Positions 46,345 through 55,220 are shown, counted from the first letter of the stretch. The stretch: DNA of 64,000 nucleotides from an uncultured Bacteroidales bacterium (GCA_902793405.1 CADBDH010000003.1:92525-156524); one strand, 5' to 3'. Made by a program: numbers and translations. Notes: generated by a model from the letters alone, not told the origin.

Positions 46345-46860
46345 TTACCAGTCGCCCAGCGTCGCGTTGAAGATGAGGTCGCTCAGGTCCTTGCAGATCT
46401 GGTTGCACAACTCGTCCTGCACATCCACCAGCAGTTCGCTGCTGGAGAAGTCGCGGTAGGCGCTGAAGGAGAGGTCCTTGCTCAGGCTCTGGTTCTTGTT
46501 GTTGATATATTTGACCTTGACGGTGATGGTCAGGCGTGTCTGGCTGGCGTAAGCGTCCTCGCCCACGGCCTGCGGCGAAAGCTGGTAGTTGGTGATCTCG
46601 CCCTCCATGCGCAGGTCGGCATTGTTGCCGTCGATGACGCGCAATCGCGTCTGTTGGGCAATCATGTCGGTCATGCGGTTCTCGAACATCGATTGCAGGG
46701 GCGGATATACCAGCGCGGCGCGGATGGGGAAGTCGCCAAACGAGATGGTCTTGTACACGTTATAGTCGATCGACGCGCCGTTGAGCGTGTATCGTGGGAT
46801 GCACGCCTGCCAGGCTGTCGCGGCAATAGCCAGTGTCAGTATGATAAGGATGCGTTTCAC
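46345..46860 (-). CDS. lptE: LPS-assembly lipoprotein LptE-like
   Basis: 171 residues. N-terminal signal with Cys in TAWQACIPRYTLNGASID, weak as a lipobox; then alternating strands and helices (VYPPLQSMFENRMTDMIAQQT) of the LptE fold. It would plug and support the LptD barrel that inserts LPS in the outer membrane. Its start overlaps the stop of the sigma-54 regulator gene as ATGA. Confidence 0.87.
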   Translation of the reverse strand: MKRILIILTLAIAATAWQACIPRYTLNGASIDYNVYKTISFGDFPIRAALVYPPLQSMFENRMTDMIAQQTRLRVIDGNNADLRMEGEITNYQLSPQAVGEDAYASQTRLTITVKVKYINNKNQSLSKDLSFSAYRDFSSSELLVDVQDELCNQICKDLSDLIFNATLGDW

Positions 46861-48119
46861 TGCCGTTCCAGGTTGTATTGCTTGATTTTGCGGTACAGTG
46901 TGCGCTCCGAGATGTTCAACTCCTGGGCGGTGAGTTTGCGGCGGCCGTTGTTGCGGCGCAGGGCCGTCTCGATGGTCTCGCGCTCGGTCTCGTCGAGGGT
47001 TTTTACGGTCTCGCCCTCAACGTCCATGGCGGCGACTTCGTCCACGCGGCCCAAGTCTTGAGGCTCGTGCTGCATGTTGCGGTAGGGCGACGCCATGTTC
47101 ATGTCATTACCCGTGTTGCCCAGGTCAAGCAACGGGTTGGACTCGCGCTTGAGCTCATGGACTGACGACGACACATGAGAGGTGGGCCCGACACCGTCCA
47201 TGCGCTTCTTCAAGGCCTCAATCTCGGCGCGCATCGACAGGATGAGGGTGAACAGCTGCTCACGCTCGGCGTTGTAGTCAAAGTTGGGCTGGGACTGCAC
47301 CGTGAGTGCCGTGTCGCGGTTGGCGGGCATGTACTGGCTCAGGGTGGCAGCATCGACGGTGTTGCCGCTCTCGAACAGGGCCACCTGCTCGATGACACTC
47401 TTCAGCTGGCGCACGTTGCCGGGCCAGTGATAGGACTTGAGCAGACGCTGGGCATCGTCGGTGAGGGTGACCTCGCTGGTCCGGTTGTCGCTGATGAAGT
47501 TGCGCAGGAACAGCCTGGACAGCAGCACGATGTCGTCGCCGCGCTCGCGCAGGGGCGGCACGTTGATCTGCACCGTCGAGAGGCGGTAGTACAGGTCCTC
47601 GCGGAACTTGCCGTCCTTGACGGCCTGCATCATGTCCTTGTTGGTGGCGGCCACGACGCGGATGTTAGTCTTGCGCACGGTGCTGTCGCCCACGCGCAGG
47701 TACTCACCGTTCTCGAGTACACGCAGCAGGCGTGCCTGGGTGCTCAAGGGCATCTCGGCCACCTCGTCGAGGAAGATGACGCCGCCGTCGGCCTCCTCAA
47801 AGTAGCCCTTGTGGTCGGCGATGGCACCGGTGAACGAGCCCTTGACGTGTCCGAACAGTTCGCTGTCGATGGTGCCCTCGGGGATGGCGCCGCAGTTCAC
47901 GGCGATGTATTTCTTGTGCTTGCGCGGGCTGCTCTCGTGGATAATCTTGGGGAAAGACTCCTTACCCGAGCCGCTCTCGCCGATGATGAGCACGCTCAGG
48001 TCGATGGGGGCCACGAGCATGGCGCGGCGAATGGCGGCAATCAGCGCGGGCGATTCGCCCACGATGCCGAAGCGCAGCTTCAATGCGCGGATGTCGTTAT
48101 CGGTTATTTTTGTTGCCAT
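46857..48119 (-). CDS. Sigma-54-dependent transcriptional regulator
   Basis: 420 residues. AAA+ domain with Walker A GESGSGKES, the sigma-54 contact loop GSFTGA, Walker B VIFLDEVAEM, and a C-terminal Fis-type helix-turn-helix (ETALRRNNGRRKLTAQELNI, SERTLYRKIKQY). No receiver, PAS or other sensor domain is present at the N terminus (the AAA+ domain begins near residue 18), so input is unknown. It overlaps the upstream acyltransferase by 16 bases and lptE by four. Confidence 0.93.
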   Translation of the reverse strand: MATKITDNDIRALKLRFGIVGESPALIAAIRRAMLVAPIDLSVLIIGESGSGKESFPKIIHESSPRKHKKYIAVNCGAIPEGTIDSELFGHVKGSFTGAIADHKGYFEEADGGVIFLDEVAEMPLSTQARLLRVLENGEYLRVGDSTVRKTNIRVVAATNKDMMQAVKDGKFREDLYYRLSTVQINVPPLRERGDDIVLLSRLFLRNFISDNRTSEVTLTDDAQRLLKSYHWPGNVRQLKSVIEQVALFESGNTVDAATLSQYMPANRDTALTVQSQPNFDYNAEREQLFTLILSMRAEIEALKKRMDGVGPTSHVSSSVHELKRESNPLLDLGNTGNDMNMASPYRNMQHEPQDLGRVDEVAAMDVEGETVKTLDETERETIETALRRNNGRRKLTAQELNISERTLYRKIKQYNLERQ

Positions 48120-49012
48120 TTCTTCATTTTGTAAGTTTCGTTCTTCAGAAACACGCCCAGTTCCTCGGGCGTCTGGTATTGTGCGTACTCCTCGGGCATG
48201 ATGGGATCATGCACGCTCACGCGGAAGTTGTAGCTCTTGCGGCGGAACATCTCGGAGGGCAGCCTCAGCGTCCTCAGTTTCCAGCTGATGGCGCCCAGCA
48301 AGAGCGAAATCCAACTGTTGTGGCCGTGGATGTAGATGGGGATGACGGGCACCTTGAGCTTCTGGATCAGGCGCATGATCACGGGTTGCCACTCGCGGTC
48401 CTCGACACGCAGTTTCCAGTTCAACTTGCTCACGGCGCCGGCGGGGAAGAAGCCCATCGGGTGGCCTGCCTTGACGTGTTTCATCGTTTCGCTGATGCCC
48501 TGCATCGACACGGCGCGCTTGGCGGGGTCGTTGCTGGCAAGGGCATCGACGGTGATGAAGTTGGGCATCATGCCGCCGATTTTGCTAAGTATCATGTTGA
48601 CCATGAACTTGTAGTCGGGCCTGTGGGTGCCGATGATGTGAATCATCATCACGCCATCGACGGCGCCAAAGGGGTGGTTGGTCACCGTGATAAAGGGACC
48701 CTCGGGCAGATTGTCGAGCACCTCGCCGTTGTCGTAGGTGATGGTGGCGTTCAGGTCCTTGAGAACACCGGTGCAGAAGGGCACGCCTGGCGTGTGGCAG
48801 TTGTGGCCGTGGATCCAGTTGGCGTCATCCATATCGAGCAGGTGGAACAACCACTTGACCAGCTTGGGCTTGCCGTCAAAGAACGGTGCCATCTTCCTGA
48901 TGTCATCATAATCCAGAATATCGGGCTTGATGGGCGTCGGCTGCTGGGTTTGTTCCTGTTGCTCTTGCGGTTTGTTTTGTTCTATCTTGTTTTCTTCCAT
49001 TATTTCTCTCAT
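48104..49012 (-). CDS. Lysophospholipid acyltransferase-like protein
   Basis: 302 residues from ATG 49012; an in-frame ATG at 49000 is an equally likely start. The catalytic HX4D motif is NHPFGAVDG and the acceptor-type motif is FFPAGAVSKL. These fit the PlsC/LPLAT superfamily (phospholipid or ornithine-lipid acylation). The Gln-rich N terminus is low complexity. It heads the operon of regulator, lptE, TPR gene and secG. Confidence 0.85.
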   Translation of the reverse strand: MREIMEENKIEQNKPQEQQEQTQQPTPIKPDILDYDDIRKMAPFFDGKPKLVKWLFHLLDMDDANWIHGHNCHTPGVPFCTGVLKDLNATITYDNGEVLDNLPEGPFITVTNHPFGAVDGVMMIHIIGTHRPDYKFMVNMILSKIGGMMPNFITVDALASNDPAKRAVSMQGISETMKHVKAGHPMGFFPAGAVSKLNWKLRVEDREWQPVIMRLIQKLKVPVIPIYIHGHNSWISLLLGAISWKLRTLRLPSEMFRRKSYNFRVSVHDPIMPEEYAQYQTPEELGVFLKNETYKMKKWQQK

Positions 49013-49023
49013 TATTCGGGGTG

Positions 49024-49059
49024 CAAAGGTACAATGATTTTTCGTGAACTGACATCAAA
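49024..49059 (-). promoter_or_regulatory. Promoter of the acyltransferase-secG operon
   Basis: Minus strand TACCTTTG (49031-49024) 11 bases before ATG 49012; a TTTG (49059-49056) lies 24 bases further up, longer than usual. Confidence 0.5.
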
Positions 49060-49111
49060 AAACGTTAAAATATGACATTTTGGCAGAAAAAGCACTCACC
49101 CCGCCCACTAA

Positions 49112-49393
49112 ACCGTGTTTAGTCCCTAGTCCCTAGTGGGCATCCGCGTTCAAGCCCTCACGCTAAGCCGCTAAGCCGCTAAGTTTTTTAAGGTCTACGA
49201 ATTATACGAATTAATCTAATTGGCATCCGCGTTCATGCCCTCGCACTAAGCATTAATGAAACATCCGCTTTCCAGACGACGGAATGCGGATGCTCCCTAA
49301 ACTCTAAACTCTAAACTGCTCGCGCAGCGAGCCTAAAAGCGGATGCTCTCTAAACTCTAAACCCTAAACTCTAAACTGCTCGCGCAGCGAGCC
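49112..49393. repeat. Dispersed intergenic repeat, copy A plus partial copies
   Basis: The full copy spans 49192-49333: GGTCTACGAATTATACG, ATTAATGAAACATCCGC, GGAATGCGGATGCTC, ACTCTAAACTGCTCGCGC. Its reverse complement matches 53498-53647. A partial 5' copy lies at about 49139-49180 and a second 3' tail at 49334-49393. Contains the stems CATCCGC/GCGGATG and GCTCGC-GCA-GCGAGC. This fills most of the 381-base gene-free gap. Confidence 0.85.
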
Positions 49394-49924
49394 TCACTTG
49401 TATGGATTCTGTTTGGCGAGGACGGTGTCGGGCTCGATTTTGGTGACGACGTGCTTGGTGCTGCCGCGCCACACGACGGTGCCCTTGTACTCGTTGTAGG
49501 TGAGGACGACGCGTTTGCCGTCACCGGCCCACTTCATGGCATAGCGGGCGAGGCTGTCGCTGGGAATGGAGAACTTGAAGTCGCTGTGCATGGCGGCGAT
49601 GGTGTCCTCGATGTAGCCCTCGCTGATCATTTCGCCCTCGATGGTCTTGAAGATGGTACCCTCGTTGCTCACCTTCATGATCCAGCCTTTCTCCTGGCTC
49701 ACGCGATAGGGATGGAAATAGTATTGCCATACCCACCATCCCAGGAACAGTGCCATGGCGACGATGATGAGCGTGAGCAACACCTTGATGGAGTAGCCGC
49801 GCCGCTCGATGGTCGCTTCTTTGATTTCGCGCTCCTCGCGTTCTTGGGCGGTCTCCTGGTGCACCTGCGGCTGCTCCTCGGGGACGTTCTCGTCGGTGAA
49901 ATAGTCGTTGAAGTTGTCGTCCAT
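49394..49924 (-). CDS. Single-pass membrane protein of unknown function
   Basis: 176 residues. Acidic N terminus with DNFNDYFTDENVPEEQP, one membrane segment (about 48-68, VLLTLIIVAMALFLGWWVW), then a beta-rich soluble part (SNEGTIFKTIEGEMISEGY, TVVWRGSTKHVV). No known domain recognised; the layout suggests a C-terminal domain outside the cytoplasm. Confidence 0.7.
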   Translation of the reverse strand: MDDNFNDYFTDENVPEEQPQVHQETAQEREEREIKEATIERRGYSIKVLLTLIIVAMALFLGWWVWQYYFHPYRVSQEKGWIMKVSNEGTIFKTIEGEMISEGYIEDTIAAMHSDFKFSIPSDSLARYAMKWAGDGKRVVLTYNEYKGTVVWRGSTKHVVTKIEPDTVLAKQNPYK

Positions 49925-49981
49925 AGTTGTTGGTTTTTAGTTTCTAGTCCCTAGTCCTTAGTCCCTAGTTTTTAGTTGTTG
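49925..49981 (-). repeat. Leader microrepeats
   Basis: Reiterated TTTTTAGTTTCTAGTCCCTAG words upstream of the membrane protein start; gene-sense orientation as at other sites. Confidence 0.55.
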
Positions 49982-51034
49982 TTAGAGTTTGATTTCGTCG
50001 TTGGTGGTATCGACCTTGGTCTTGCCGCTCTCGATGCGGTTGCGGTCGATGGCCATGCTGGCAAAGGCGTAGATGCCCAGCACGATGAGCAACACCGTCT
50101 GGAAGCCCCACACGAACATGGCGAAGGCCGATGCGCGCGGGTCGAAGTTGGAGGGCGAGAACACGCCCACGCCATAGAGCGACAGGGCAAAGATGATGGC
50201 GACGTGCCATGAGCCCAGGCCGCCGTTGGTGGGCACACCCATGCCGATGCTGCTCAACACGAACATCACGAGCACGGCGAGCACGCTCAGCGGGCTGGTG
50301 AAGTTAAAGGCCTGGCAGGCAAGGTAGAGCTGCAGGAAGTAGCATCCCCAGATGAGGATGGTCAGCAGCAGGAACCACCACTTGCCGTCCATGCGGGTGA
50401 TGGCGGCGAAGCCTTCCCACAGGTTGCGAGCCATGAGTTGGATTTTCTTGATGATTTTGTTCTCGGTCTTCATCACCAGCAGCCAGCCGATGGCGATGAT
50501 GGCAACGGCGGTGCCGAACCAGATGCGGGCATCGCTGGCCACGTTGATGAAGTTCTCCTTCATTTGCGGATAGGTGTCAAAGAACTTGCCGAAGGCGCCC
50601 TGTGCCAGCAGGAAGGTGACGAACGTCAGCGCCAGCACGGTGACCGTGTCGGTCAGGCGGTCGGCGACCATCGAGCCCATGACCTGGGTGACCGAGGCCT
50701 TCTGGCGGTTGGCGATATAGCCGCAGCGCCACACCTCGCCCAGGCGGGGAAATATCAGGTTGACGAAATAGGTGCCGAAGATGCTGTTCAGCACGGCGCT
50801 GAACGACGGCTTCACGTCGATGGCCTTGAGCTGCAGGCGCCAGCGCAGCGCCCTGAAGACATGGCTCAGGATACTCACCACGGCCACTGGCACGAACCAC
50901 CAGTAGTTAACGTCGCTCTTGAGCGTGTCCATCATGCTGCCCATGTCCACGTTCTTGTACAGGAAGTACATCAGCCCCACACCGATGGCGAGGGGGATGC
51001 CATATTTCACGAAATAGGAAACGGCTTTTTTCAC
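49982..51034 (-). CDS. Flippase-like (LPG synthase TM region, UPF0104) protein
   Basis: 350 residues with about eight hydrophobic segments. The central FVNLIFPRLGEVWRCGYI, with Gly and Arg, and the downstream GSMVADRLTDTVTVLAL are typical of the lysylphosphatidylglycerol synthase transmembrane/UPF0104 family. The soluble transferase domain of MprF is missing, so a role as a flippase or glycosyltransferase-like carrier is inference. Confidence 0.82.
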   Translation of the reverse strand: MKKAVSYFVKYGIPLAIGVGLMYFLYKNVDMGSMMDTLKSDVNYWWFVPVAVVSILSHVFRALRWRLQLKAIDVKPSFSAVLNSIFGTYFVNLIFPRLGEVWRCGYIANRQKASVTQVMGSMVADRLTDTVTVLALTFVTFLLAQGAFGKFFDTYPQMKENFINVASDARIWFGTAVAIIAIGWLLVMKTENKIIKKIQLMARNLWEGFAAITRMDGKWWFLLLTILIWGCYFLQLYLACQAFNFTSPLSVLAVLVMFVLSSIGMGVPTNGGLGSWHVAIIFALSLYGVGVFSPSNFDPRASAFAMFVWGFQTVLLIVLGIYAFASMAIDRNRIESGKTKVDTTNDEIKL

Positions 51035-51096
51035 GTTTTTTCTTGTCTAGTTGCGTTAAAAATTCTCCTCTGTGCAGCAAGTTGGCGAAAAATGGT

Positions 51097-51104
51097 TACC
51101 TTTG
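51097..51104 (+). promoter_or_regulatory. -7 box upstream of rsmA
   Basis: TACCTTTG, 42 bases before the rsmA ATG at 51147. No standard -33 was seen. Confidence 0.5.
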
Positions 51105-51146
51105 CAGATTAAAGGAGCGTGCAAAGATAACAAGAAAAGACCAAAC

Positions 51147-51938
51147 ATGCGGAAAGTTAGAGCAAAAAAGTCACTGGGGCAGCATTTCTTGACCGATTTG
51201 TCGATTGCCGAGCGCATCGCCCACACGCTGGACGACTTCAAGCATCTGCCGGTGCTCGAGGTGGGGCCGGGCATGGGTGTGCTCACCCAGTTCCTGCTCG
51301 ACATGGGCCTTGACCTCACCGTGGTCGAACTCGACAGCGAGAGCGTCGATTACCTCGAGGTGGCCTATCCGCAGCTGCATGGCCACATCATTGGCGAGGA
51401 CTTCCTCAAGATGGACCTGCACAAGCTCTACGGTGACGCCCCGTTCTGCGTCATCGGCAACTATCCCTACAACATCTCGACACAGATATTCTTCAAGGTC
51501 CTGGACTATCGCGACCAGGTGGCCTGCTGCAGCGGCATGTTGCAGCGCGAGGTGGCCCAACGCATCGCCGAGCCGCCGGGCAGCAAGGCCTATGGCATCC
51601 TGTCGGTGTTGCTGCAGGCCTGGTATGACATCGAGTACCTGTTCACTGTCGACGAGCACGTGTTCAATCCGCCCCCCAAGGTCAAGAGCGGCGTCCTGCG
51701 CCTCACGCGCAACAGCGTGACCGACCTGGGCGTCGACGAGCGCATGTTCAAGCGTCTGGTCAAGCTGTCCTTCGGGCAGCGGCGCAAGATGCTGCGCAGT
51801 TCTCTCAAGTCGGTGTTTATGGCCAATCCCACGGTCCTCGAGCAAGATGTGTTCCGACTACGCCCCGAGCAGCTGGGCGTTGAAGATTTCATTGCCCTGA
51901 CGCGGCTTGCCCTGGAGCAGCCGTCATCGGTTCCCTGA
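51147..51938 (+). CDS. rsmA: 16S rRNA dimethyladenosine methyltransferase RsmA (KsgA)
   Basis: 263 residues from ATG 51147; a longer frame to 51072 would include the promoter. SAM-binding and catalytic motifs: KSLGQHFLTD, VLEVGPGMGVLTQFLL and the NxPY-type NYPYNIST. It dimethylates two adjacent adenines in helix 45 of 16S rRNA. The C-terminal domain (VDERMFKRLVKLSFGQRRKM) completes the family architecture. Confidence 0.96.
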   Translation: MRKVRAKKSLGQHFLTDLSIAERIAHTLDDFKHLPVLEVGPGMGVLTQFLLDMGLDLTVVELDSESVDYLEVAYPQLHGHIIGEDFLKMDLHKLYGDAPFCVIGNYPYNISTQIFFKVLDYRDQVACCSGMLQREVAQRIAEPPGSKAYGILSVLLQAWYDIEYLFTVDEHVFNPPPKVKSGVLRLTRNSVTDLGVDERMFKRLVKLSFGQRRKMLRSSLKSVFMANPTVLEQDVFRLRPEQLGVEDFIALTRLALEQPSSVP

Positions 51939-52052
51939 CGGCGTTTCCCGTCCCGCGAGTGTCGGGCGGTTTGTTCGTTCATCCGTTCGTCCCTCAGTCC
52001 GTACCGATTCAGTCACATTATTAATTACCCCCCCAAGACCCGTAGAACCGCA

Positions 52053-53447
52053 ATGAAAGAGTTTACCGAAGAATATATCCACCACCTTAATGACCTCATC
52101 GACCAGAAGGACGAGGAGCAGGTGCGCGAGCAAATCAAGGATCTGCACCCTGCCGACATCGCCGAACTGGTGGGTGACCTGAATGACCAGGAGGCCCTGT
52201 TCGTGATGCTGATGCTCGACGACGAGACCGCTGCCGACGTGCTGGTTGAACTCGACGAGGACCAGCGCCATGACCTGATGGTACTGATGCCCAACGAGGA
52301 AATCGCCAAGCAGGTCGAGCAGATGGATGCCGACGACGCTGTGGACGTGATCCAGGAACTCGACGAGGAAGACCGCGAGGACGTCATCAGCCATATCGAC
52401 GACGTGGAGCAGGCGGGCGACATTGTCGACCTGTTGCAATATGACGAGGACACTGCCGGTGGTTACATGTCTACCGAGATGATTGTCGTCAACGAGAACA
52501 TGTCGATGCCCGACTGTATCAAGGCCATGCGCCAGCAGGCCGAGGACGTCGACGAGATTTATGTCATATACGTCGTTGACGATGATAACCGCCTCAAGGG
52601 CATCTTCCCCCTGAAGACCACGATTACCAACCCCTCGGCCTCCAAGATCAAGCACGTCATGGAGCCTGACCCCATCAGCGTGCGCACCGATACCCATATC
52701 GAGGACGTCGCCCTCGACTTCGAGAAATATGACCTCGTGGCCATGCCTGTTGTCGATAGCATCGGCCGCCTGGTGGGTCGCATCACCGTCGACGACATCA
52801 TCGACCGCGTGCGTGAGCAGGGCGAGGACAACTACCAGATGGCCTCTGGTATCTGGGGCGACATCGAGACCGACGATAACGTCTTCCGTCAGGTGCGCGC
52901 CCGACTGCCGTGGCTGCTCATCGGCCTGGTGGGCGGTATCATCAACGCCCTGATTCTGGGCGGTGGCGAGGGCGATGCCGACCTGTTGCGCATCCTGCCC
53001 GGCCTGGCATTGTTCATCCCCCTCATTGGCGGCACCGGCGGTAACGTGGGCACCCAGTCGAGCGCTATCGTCGTGCAGGGCCTTGCCAACGGCAGCCTGG
53101 ACATCAAGCACGTGGGCAAGCACCTGTTCAAGGAGTTCTCCACAGCCCTCATCAACGCGCTGGTGATGGGACTGCTCATCTTCCTTTACGCCCACTTCTT
53201 CCCCGTTGATTCCAATCCCACCAAGTCGCACATCGCGGCTGCCGCAGTGACCACGTCACTCTTCCTGGTAGTCATGTTCGCCTCGTTGTTCGGCACCGTC
53301 GTGCCGCTGGTGCTCGAGCGCCTCAAGATAGACCCCGCCATTGCCACCGGCCCCTTCGTCACCGTGACCAACGATATTGTCGGCATCACCATCTACATGG
53401 CCATCAGCGGCTGGCTCGTCAACGTCTTCACCACCCTTATGGGGTAA
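52053..53447 (+). CDS. mgtE: Magnesium transporter MgtE
   Basis: 464 residues. Cytoplasmic N domain with acidic helical repeats (HPADIAELVGDLNDQEA), two CBS domains (about 135-255), then five membrane segments (about 285-460). The pore region ends IGGTGGNVGTQSSAIVVQGLA and includes late ATGPFVTVTNDIVGI. In the family the acidic N and CBS domains close the channel at high magnesium. It lies 114 bases past rsmA. Confidence 0.96.
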   Translation: MKEFTEEYIHHLNDLIDQKDEEQVREQIKDLHPADIAELVGDLNDQEALFVMLMLDDETAADVLVELDEDQRHDLMVLMPNEEIAKQVEQMDADDAVDVIQELDEEDREDVISHIDDVEQAGDIVDLLQYDEDTAGGYMSTEMIVVNENMSMPDCIKAMRQQAEDVDEIYVIYVVDDDNRLKGIFPLKTTITNPSASKIKHVMEPDPISVRTDTHIEDVALDFEKYDLVAMPVVDSIGRLVGRITVDDIIDRVREQGEDNYQMASGIWGDIETDDNVFRQVRARLPWLLIGLVGGIINALILGGGEGDADLLRILPGLALFIPLIGGTGGNVGTQSSAIVVQGLANGSLDIKHVGKHLFKEFSTALINALVMGLLIFLYAHFFPVDSNPTKSHIAAAAVTTSLFLVVMFASLFGTVVPLVLERLKIDPAIATGPFVTVTNDIVGITIYMAISGWLVNVFTTLMG

Positions 53448-53497
53448 ATGCTCGCTTTGCTCGCAGTTTAAAGTTTAAAGTTTAGAGTTTAGGGGAA

Positions 53498-53725
53498 GGC
53501 TCGCTGCGCGAGAGGTCTAGGGTCTAGAGTTTAGAGTTTAGGGGAGCATCCGCATTCTATCGTCCGGGATGCGGATGTTTCATTAATGCTTAGCGTGAGG
53601 CCATGAGCGCGGATGCCAATTAGATTAATTCGTTTAATTCGTAGACCCAAAAAAGCTCGCTTTGCTCGCAGTTTAGAGCTTAGTGCTTAGAGCTTAGGGA
53701 ATGCTCGCGTTGCTCGCAGTTTAGA
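53498..53725. repeat. Dispersed intergenic repeat, copy B plus GCTCGC-box tandem motifs
   Basis: The full copy spans 53498-53647 and is the reverse complement of 49192-49333: GGCTCGCTGCGCGAG, GCATCCGCATTCTATCG, GATGCGGATGTTTC, TTAATTCGTAGACC. Around it, GCTCGCTTTGCTCGC-type boxes with TTTAGAG tails occur about four times (53450-53725). No gene lies in this 543-base gap before the tRNA promoter. Confidence 0.85.
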
Positions 53726-53918
53726 GCTTAGGGGGTGCGTTCTTTGGCTTTGTGCTAGGATGTTTAGTTTTTGATGTGAAGGAAAAGATGGGTAAGGGTA
53801 TTGATTATCAATAAAATATAATTGAATTGTCCTTCTTGTCTTTTTTGTCTTCTCATAAAACGAATAGGCATCGAGGTGTGAAGTTTTCGGGGCGAGTGAG
53901 AAAATCGCAGCAAAATGA

Positions 53919-53948
53919 TTGCGGGTTTCTGTTTTTTTAGTAACTTTG
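53919..53948 (+). promoter_or_regulatory. Promoter of the tRNA
   Basis: TTG at 53919-53921, 19 bases, TAACTTTG at 53941-53948; about 40 bases to the mature tRNA 5' end. Confidence 0.7.
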
Positions 53949-53990
53949 CAGTCGCTTTTGGCGCAAAAACACTGTCGCCAGTACAAAGCA

Positions 53991-54067
53991 GGTCCTATAG
54001 CTCAGTTGGTTAGAGCACCTGACTCATAATCAGGGAGTCCTTGGTTCAAGCCCAAGTGGGACCACCA
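53991..54067 (+). tRNA. tRNA with CAU anticodon, probably Ile2 (lysidine-modified)
   Basis: 77 bases including encoded CCA; acceptor GGTCCTA pairs with TGGGACC with one G-T. Anticodon loop CTCATAA with CAT at 54025-54027. Acceptor pairs C4-G69 and C5-G68 are the known TilS recognition pairs of tRNA-Ile2; elongator tRNA-Met usually lacks them. So Ile2 is more likely than Met, though both have CAU anticodons. Confidence 0.9.
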
Positions 54068-54073
54068 AATAAG

Positions 54074-54105
54074 AGAAATCGCCGGCGGTTGCGTCGGCGA
54101 TTTCT
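54074..54105. terminator. Terminator after the tRNA
   Basis: AGAAATCGCCG (54074-54084) and CGGCGATTTCT (54095-54105), perfect 11-bp stem, then TTGT. It may also serve the minus-strand coiled-coil gene, whose stop is 24 bases away. Confidence 0.8.
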
Positions 54106-54128
54106 TTGTATGGTGGGGTGGGAATTGA

Positions 54129-54830
54129 TCAGTTGGCGTAGAGCATGTTGAGGATTTCGTTGAACTGCTGCTCGCTCTTGAGGCCGTCGTTCTTGAAGAG
54201 CATGATCTTGTCCATCACGCGGTCCAGGTAGTCGATGCTCTCGTTTTTCTCCTTCTTGTTGTAGATTTTCCAGTACTTGGTGCCCTTGAGGCCTTTCTCG
54301 AATTTCTTGTACAGGTCGGTGGACGAGGAGAGGTATTTCCACTTGTTGGAAGCGAGCTGCTTCTTCATCTTCTCCATGAAGTCCTTGAGGTCCTTAGTGT
54401 ACTCGCCGTATTTCTGGACAATCTCTTTCTTCTTGATCACGTCCTTGGTCTCCATGCCCTCGAAACTGTCGAGTGCCTCCTCGACGTCGCCCTTGTTGTA
54501 GGGATTGTAGAGGACGTCGGCGATTTCCTGGTCATAGACCAGTTCGTCGCGGGTGGTGAATTTGTCCTTGCGTGTCTTGATTTCGGCCTTGAGTTCTTTC
54601 TCGAGGGCCTTCTTTTGGGACTCCAGTTCCTTGAGTTCGGACTTGAGGTTGTCGATGCGATCCTCGAGGTCCTTGATGGAGGCTTCTTTCTCCTTGATGT
54701 TCTTCTCGTGCTGCTCGATGTCACGCTCGAGTTGCTGCACGTTCTGGGTCGCCTGGGCCGAGGCATTGGGTGCCATAGCGGCCATCATCGTTATGGTCAT
54801 TGCGAAGACCAGCATTTTGATTCTTTTCAT
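54129..54830 (-). CDS. Secreted coiled-coil protein of unknown function
   Basis: 233 residues, signal peptide MKRIKMLVFAMTITMMAAMAPNASA. Residues about 28-90 form a strongly charged heptad coiled coil (IKEKEASIKDLEDRID, LKELESQKKALEKELK), followed by a Lys-rich helical region with Tyr-Lys patterns. No known domain. Codon use resembles neighbours. The -7 box TATCTTTG (54872-54865, minus) is upstream. Confidence 0.78.
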   Translation of the reverse strand: MKRIKMLVFAMTITMMAAMAPNASAQATQNVQQLERDIEQHEKNIKEKEASIKDLEDRIDNLKSELKELESQKKALEKELKAEIKTRKDKFTTRDELVYDQEIADVLYNPYNKGDVEEALDSFEGMETKDVIKKKEIVQKYGEYTKDLKDFMEKMKKQLASNKWKYLSSSTDLYKKFEKGLKGTKYWKIYNKKEKNESIDYLDRVMDKIMLFKNDGLKSEQQFNEILNMLYAN

Positions 54831-54864
54831 TGTCAGTTGGATTTAAATGGTTGAATTCTGTTGG

Positions 54865-54872
54865 CAAAGATA
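54865..54872 (-). promoter_or_regulatory. -7 box of the coiled-coil gene
   Basis: Minus strand TATCTTTG, 34 bases before the ATG; no -33 found. Confidence 0.45.
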
Positions 54873-54949
54873 GTAAATAGTTTTCAGTTTCCTGTTTTCA
54901 TTGTGCAGTTTTTTGCCGACAGGTGGGGTATAGAAAGCGAAAGTGCGCT

Positions 54950-55100
54950 TTTTCACAAAAGCACACCATCTTCATAACCAAAATTCAAGTATATATGTTC
55001 TTGTCGTTTGTTGTTTTCAACTGTCACTCCTTGGCGGAGTGGAAGAACTCCTTTTTTGTTTAACGTGGCAAAGATAATGCCATTATTTTTAATAAGCAAG
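54950..55100 (-). other. Gene-poor region with a candidate minus-strand promoter
   Basis: TTG (55099-55097), 20 bases, TATCTTTG (55076-55069) on the minus strand drive into a region without a protein gene. Within it CACTCC (55025-55030) pairs with GGAGTG (55036-55041). A tiny ATG frame of about 25 codons exists near 54972. Small RNA or leader of the coiled-coil gene are both possible. Confidence 0.35.
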
Positions 55101-55126
55101 AAATCTCGACACTTTTTTGAATAAAA

Positions 55127-55148
55127 ATGCCAGATATCTATCTGGCAT
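55127..55148 (-). terminator. Terminator after der
   Basis: ATGCCAGATA (55127-55136) and TATCTGGCAT (55139-55148), perfect 10-bp stem, followed on the minus strand by TTTTATTC. Confidence 0.75.
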
Positions 55149-55220
55149 ATATTGATAAACCGCTGATAGACAACGGACTTGCTCAAAAATAATATTATCC
55201 CTGTAACAAAGATGTTACAT

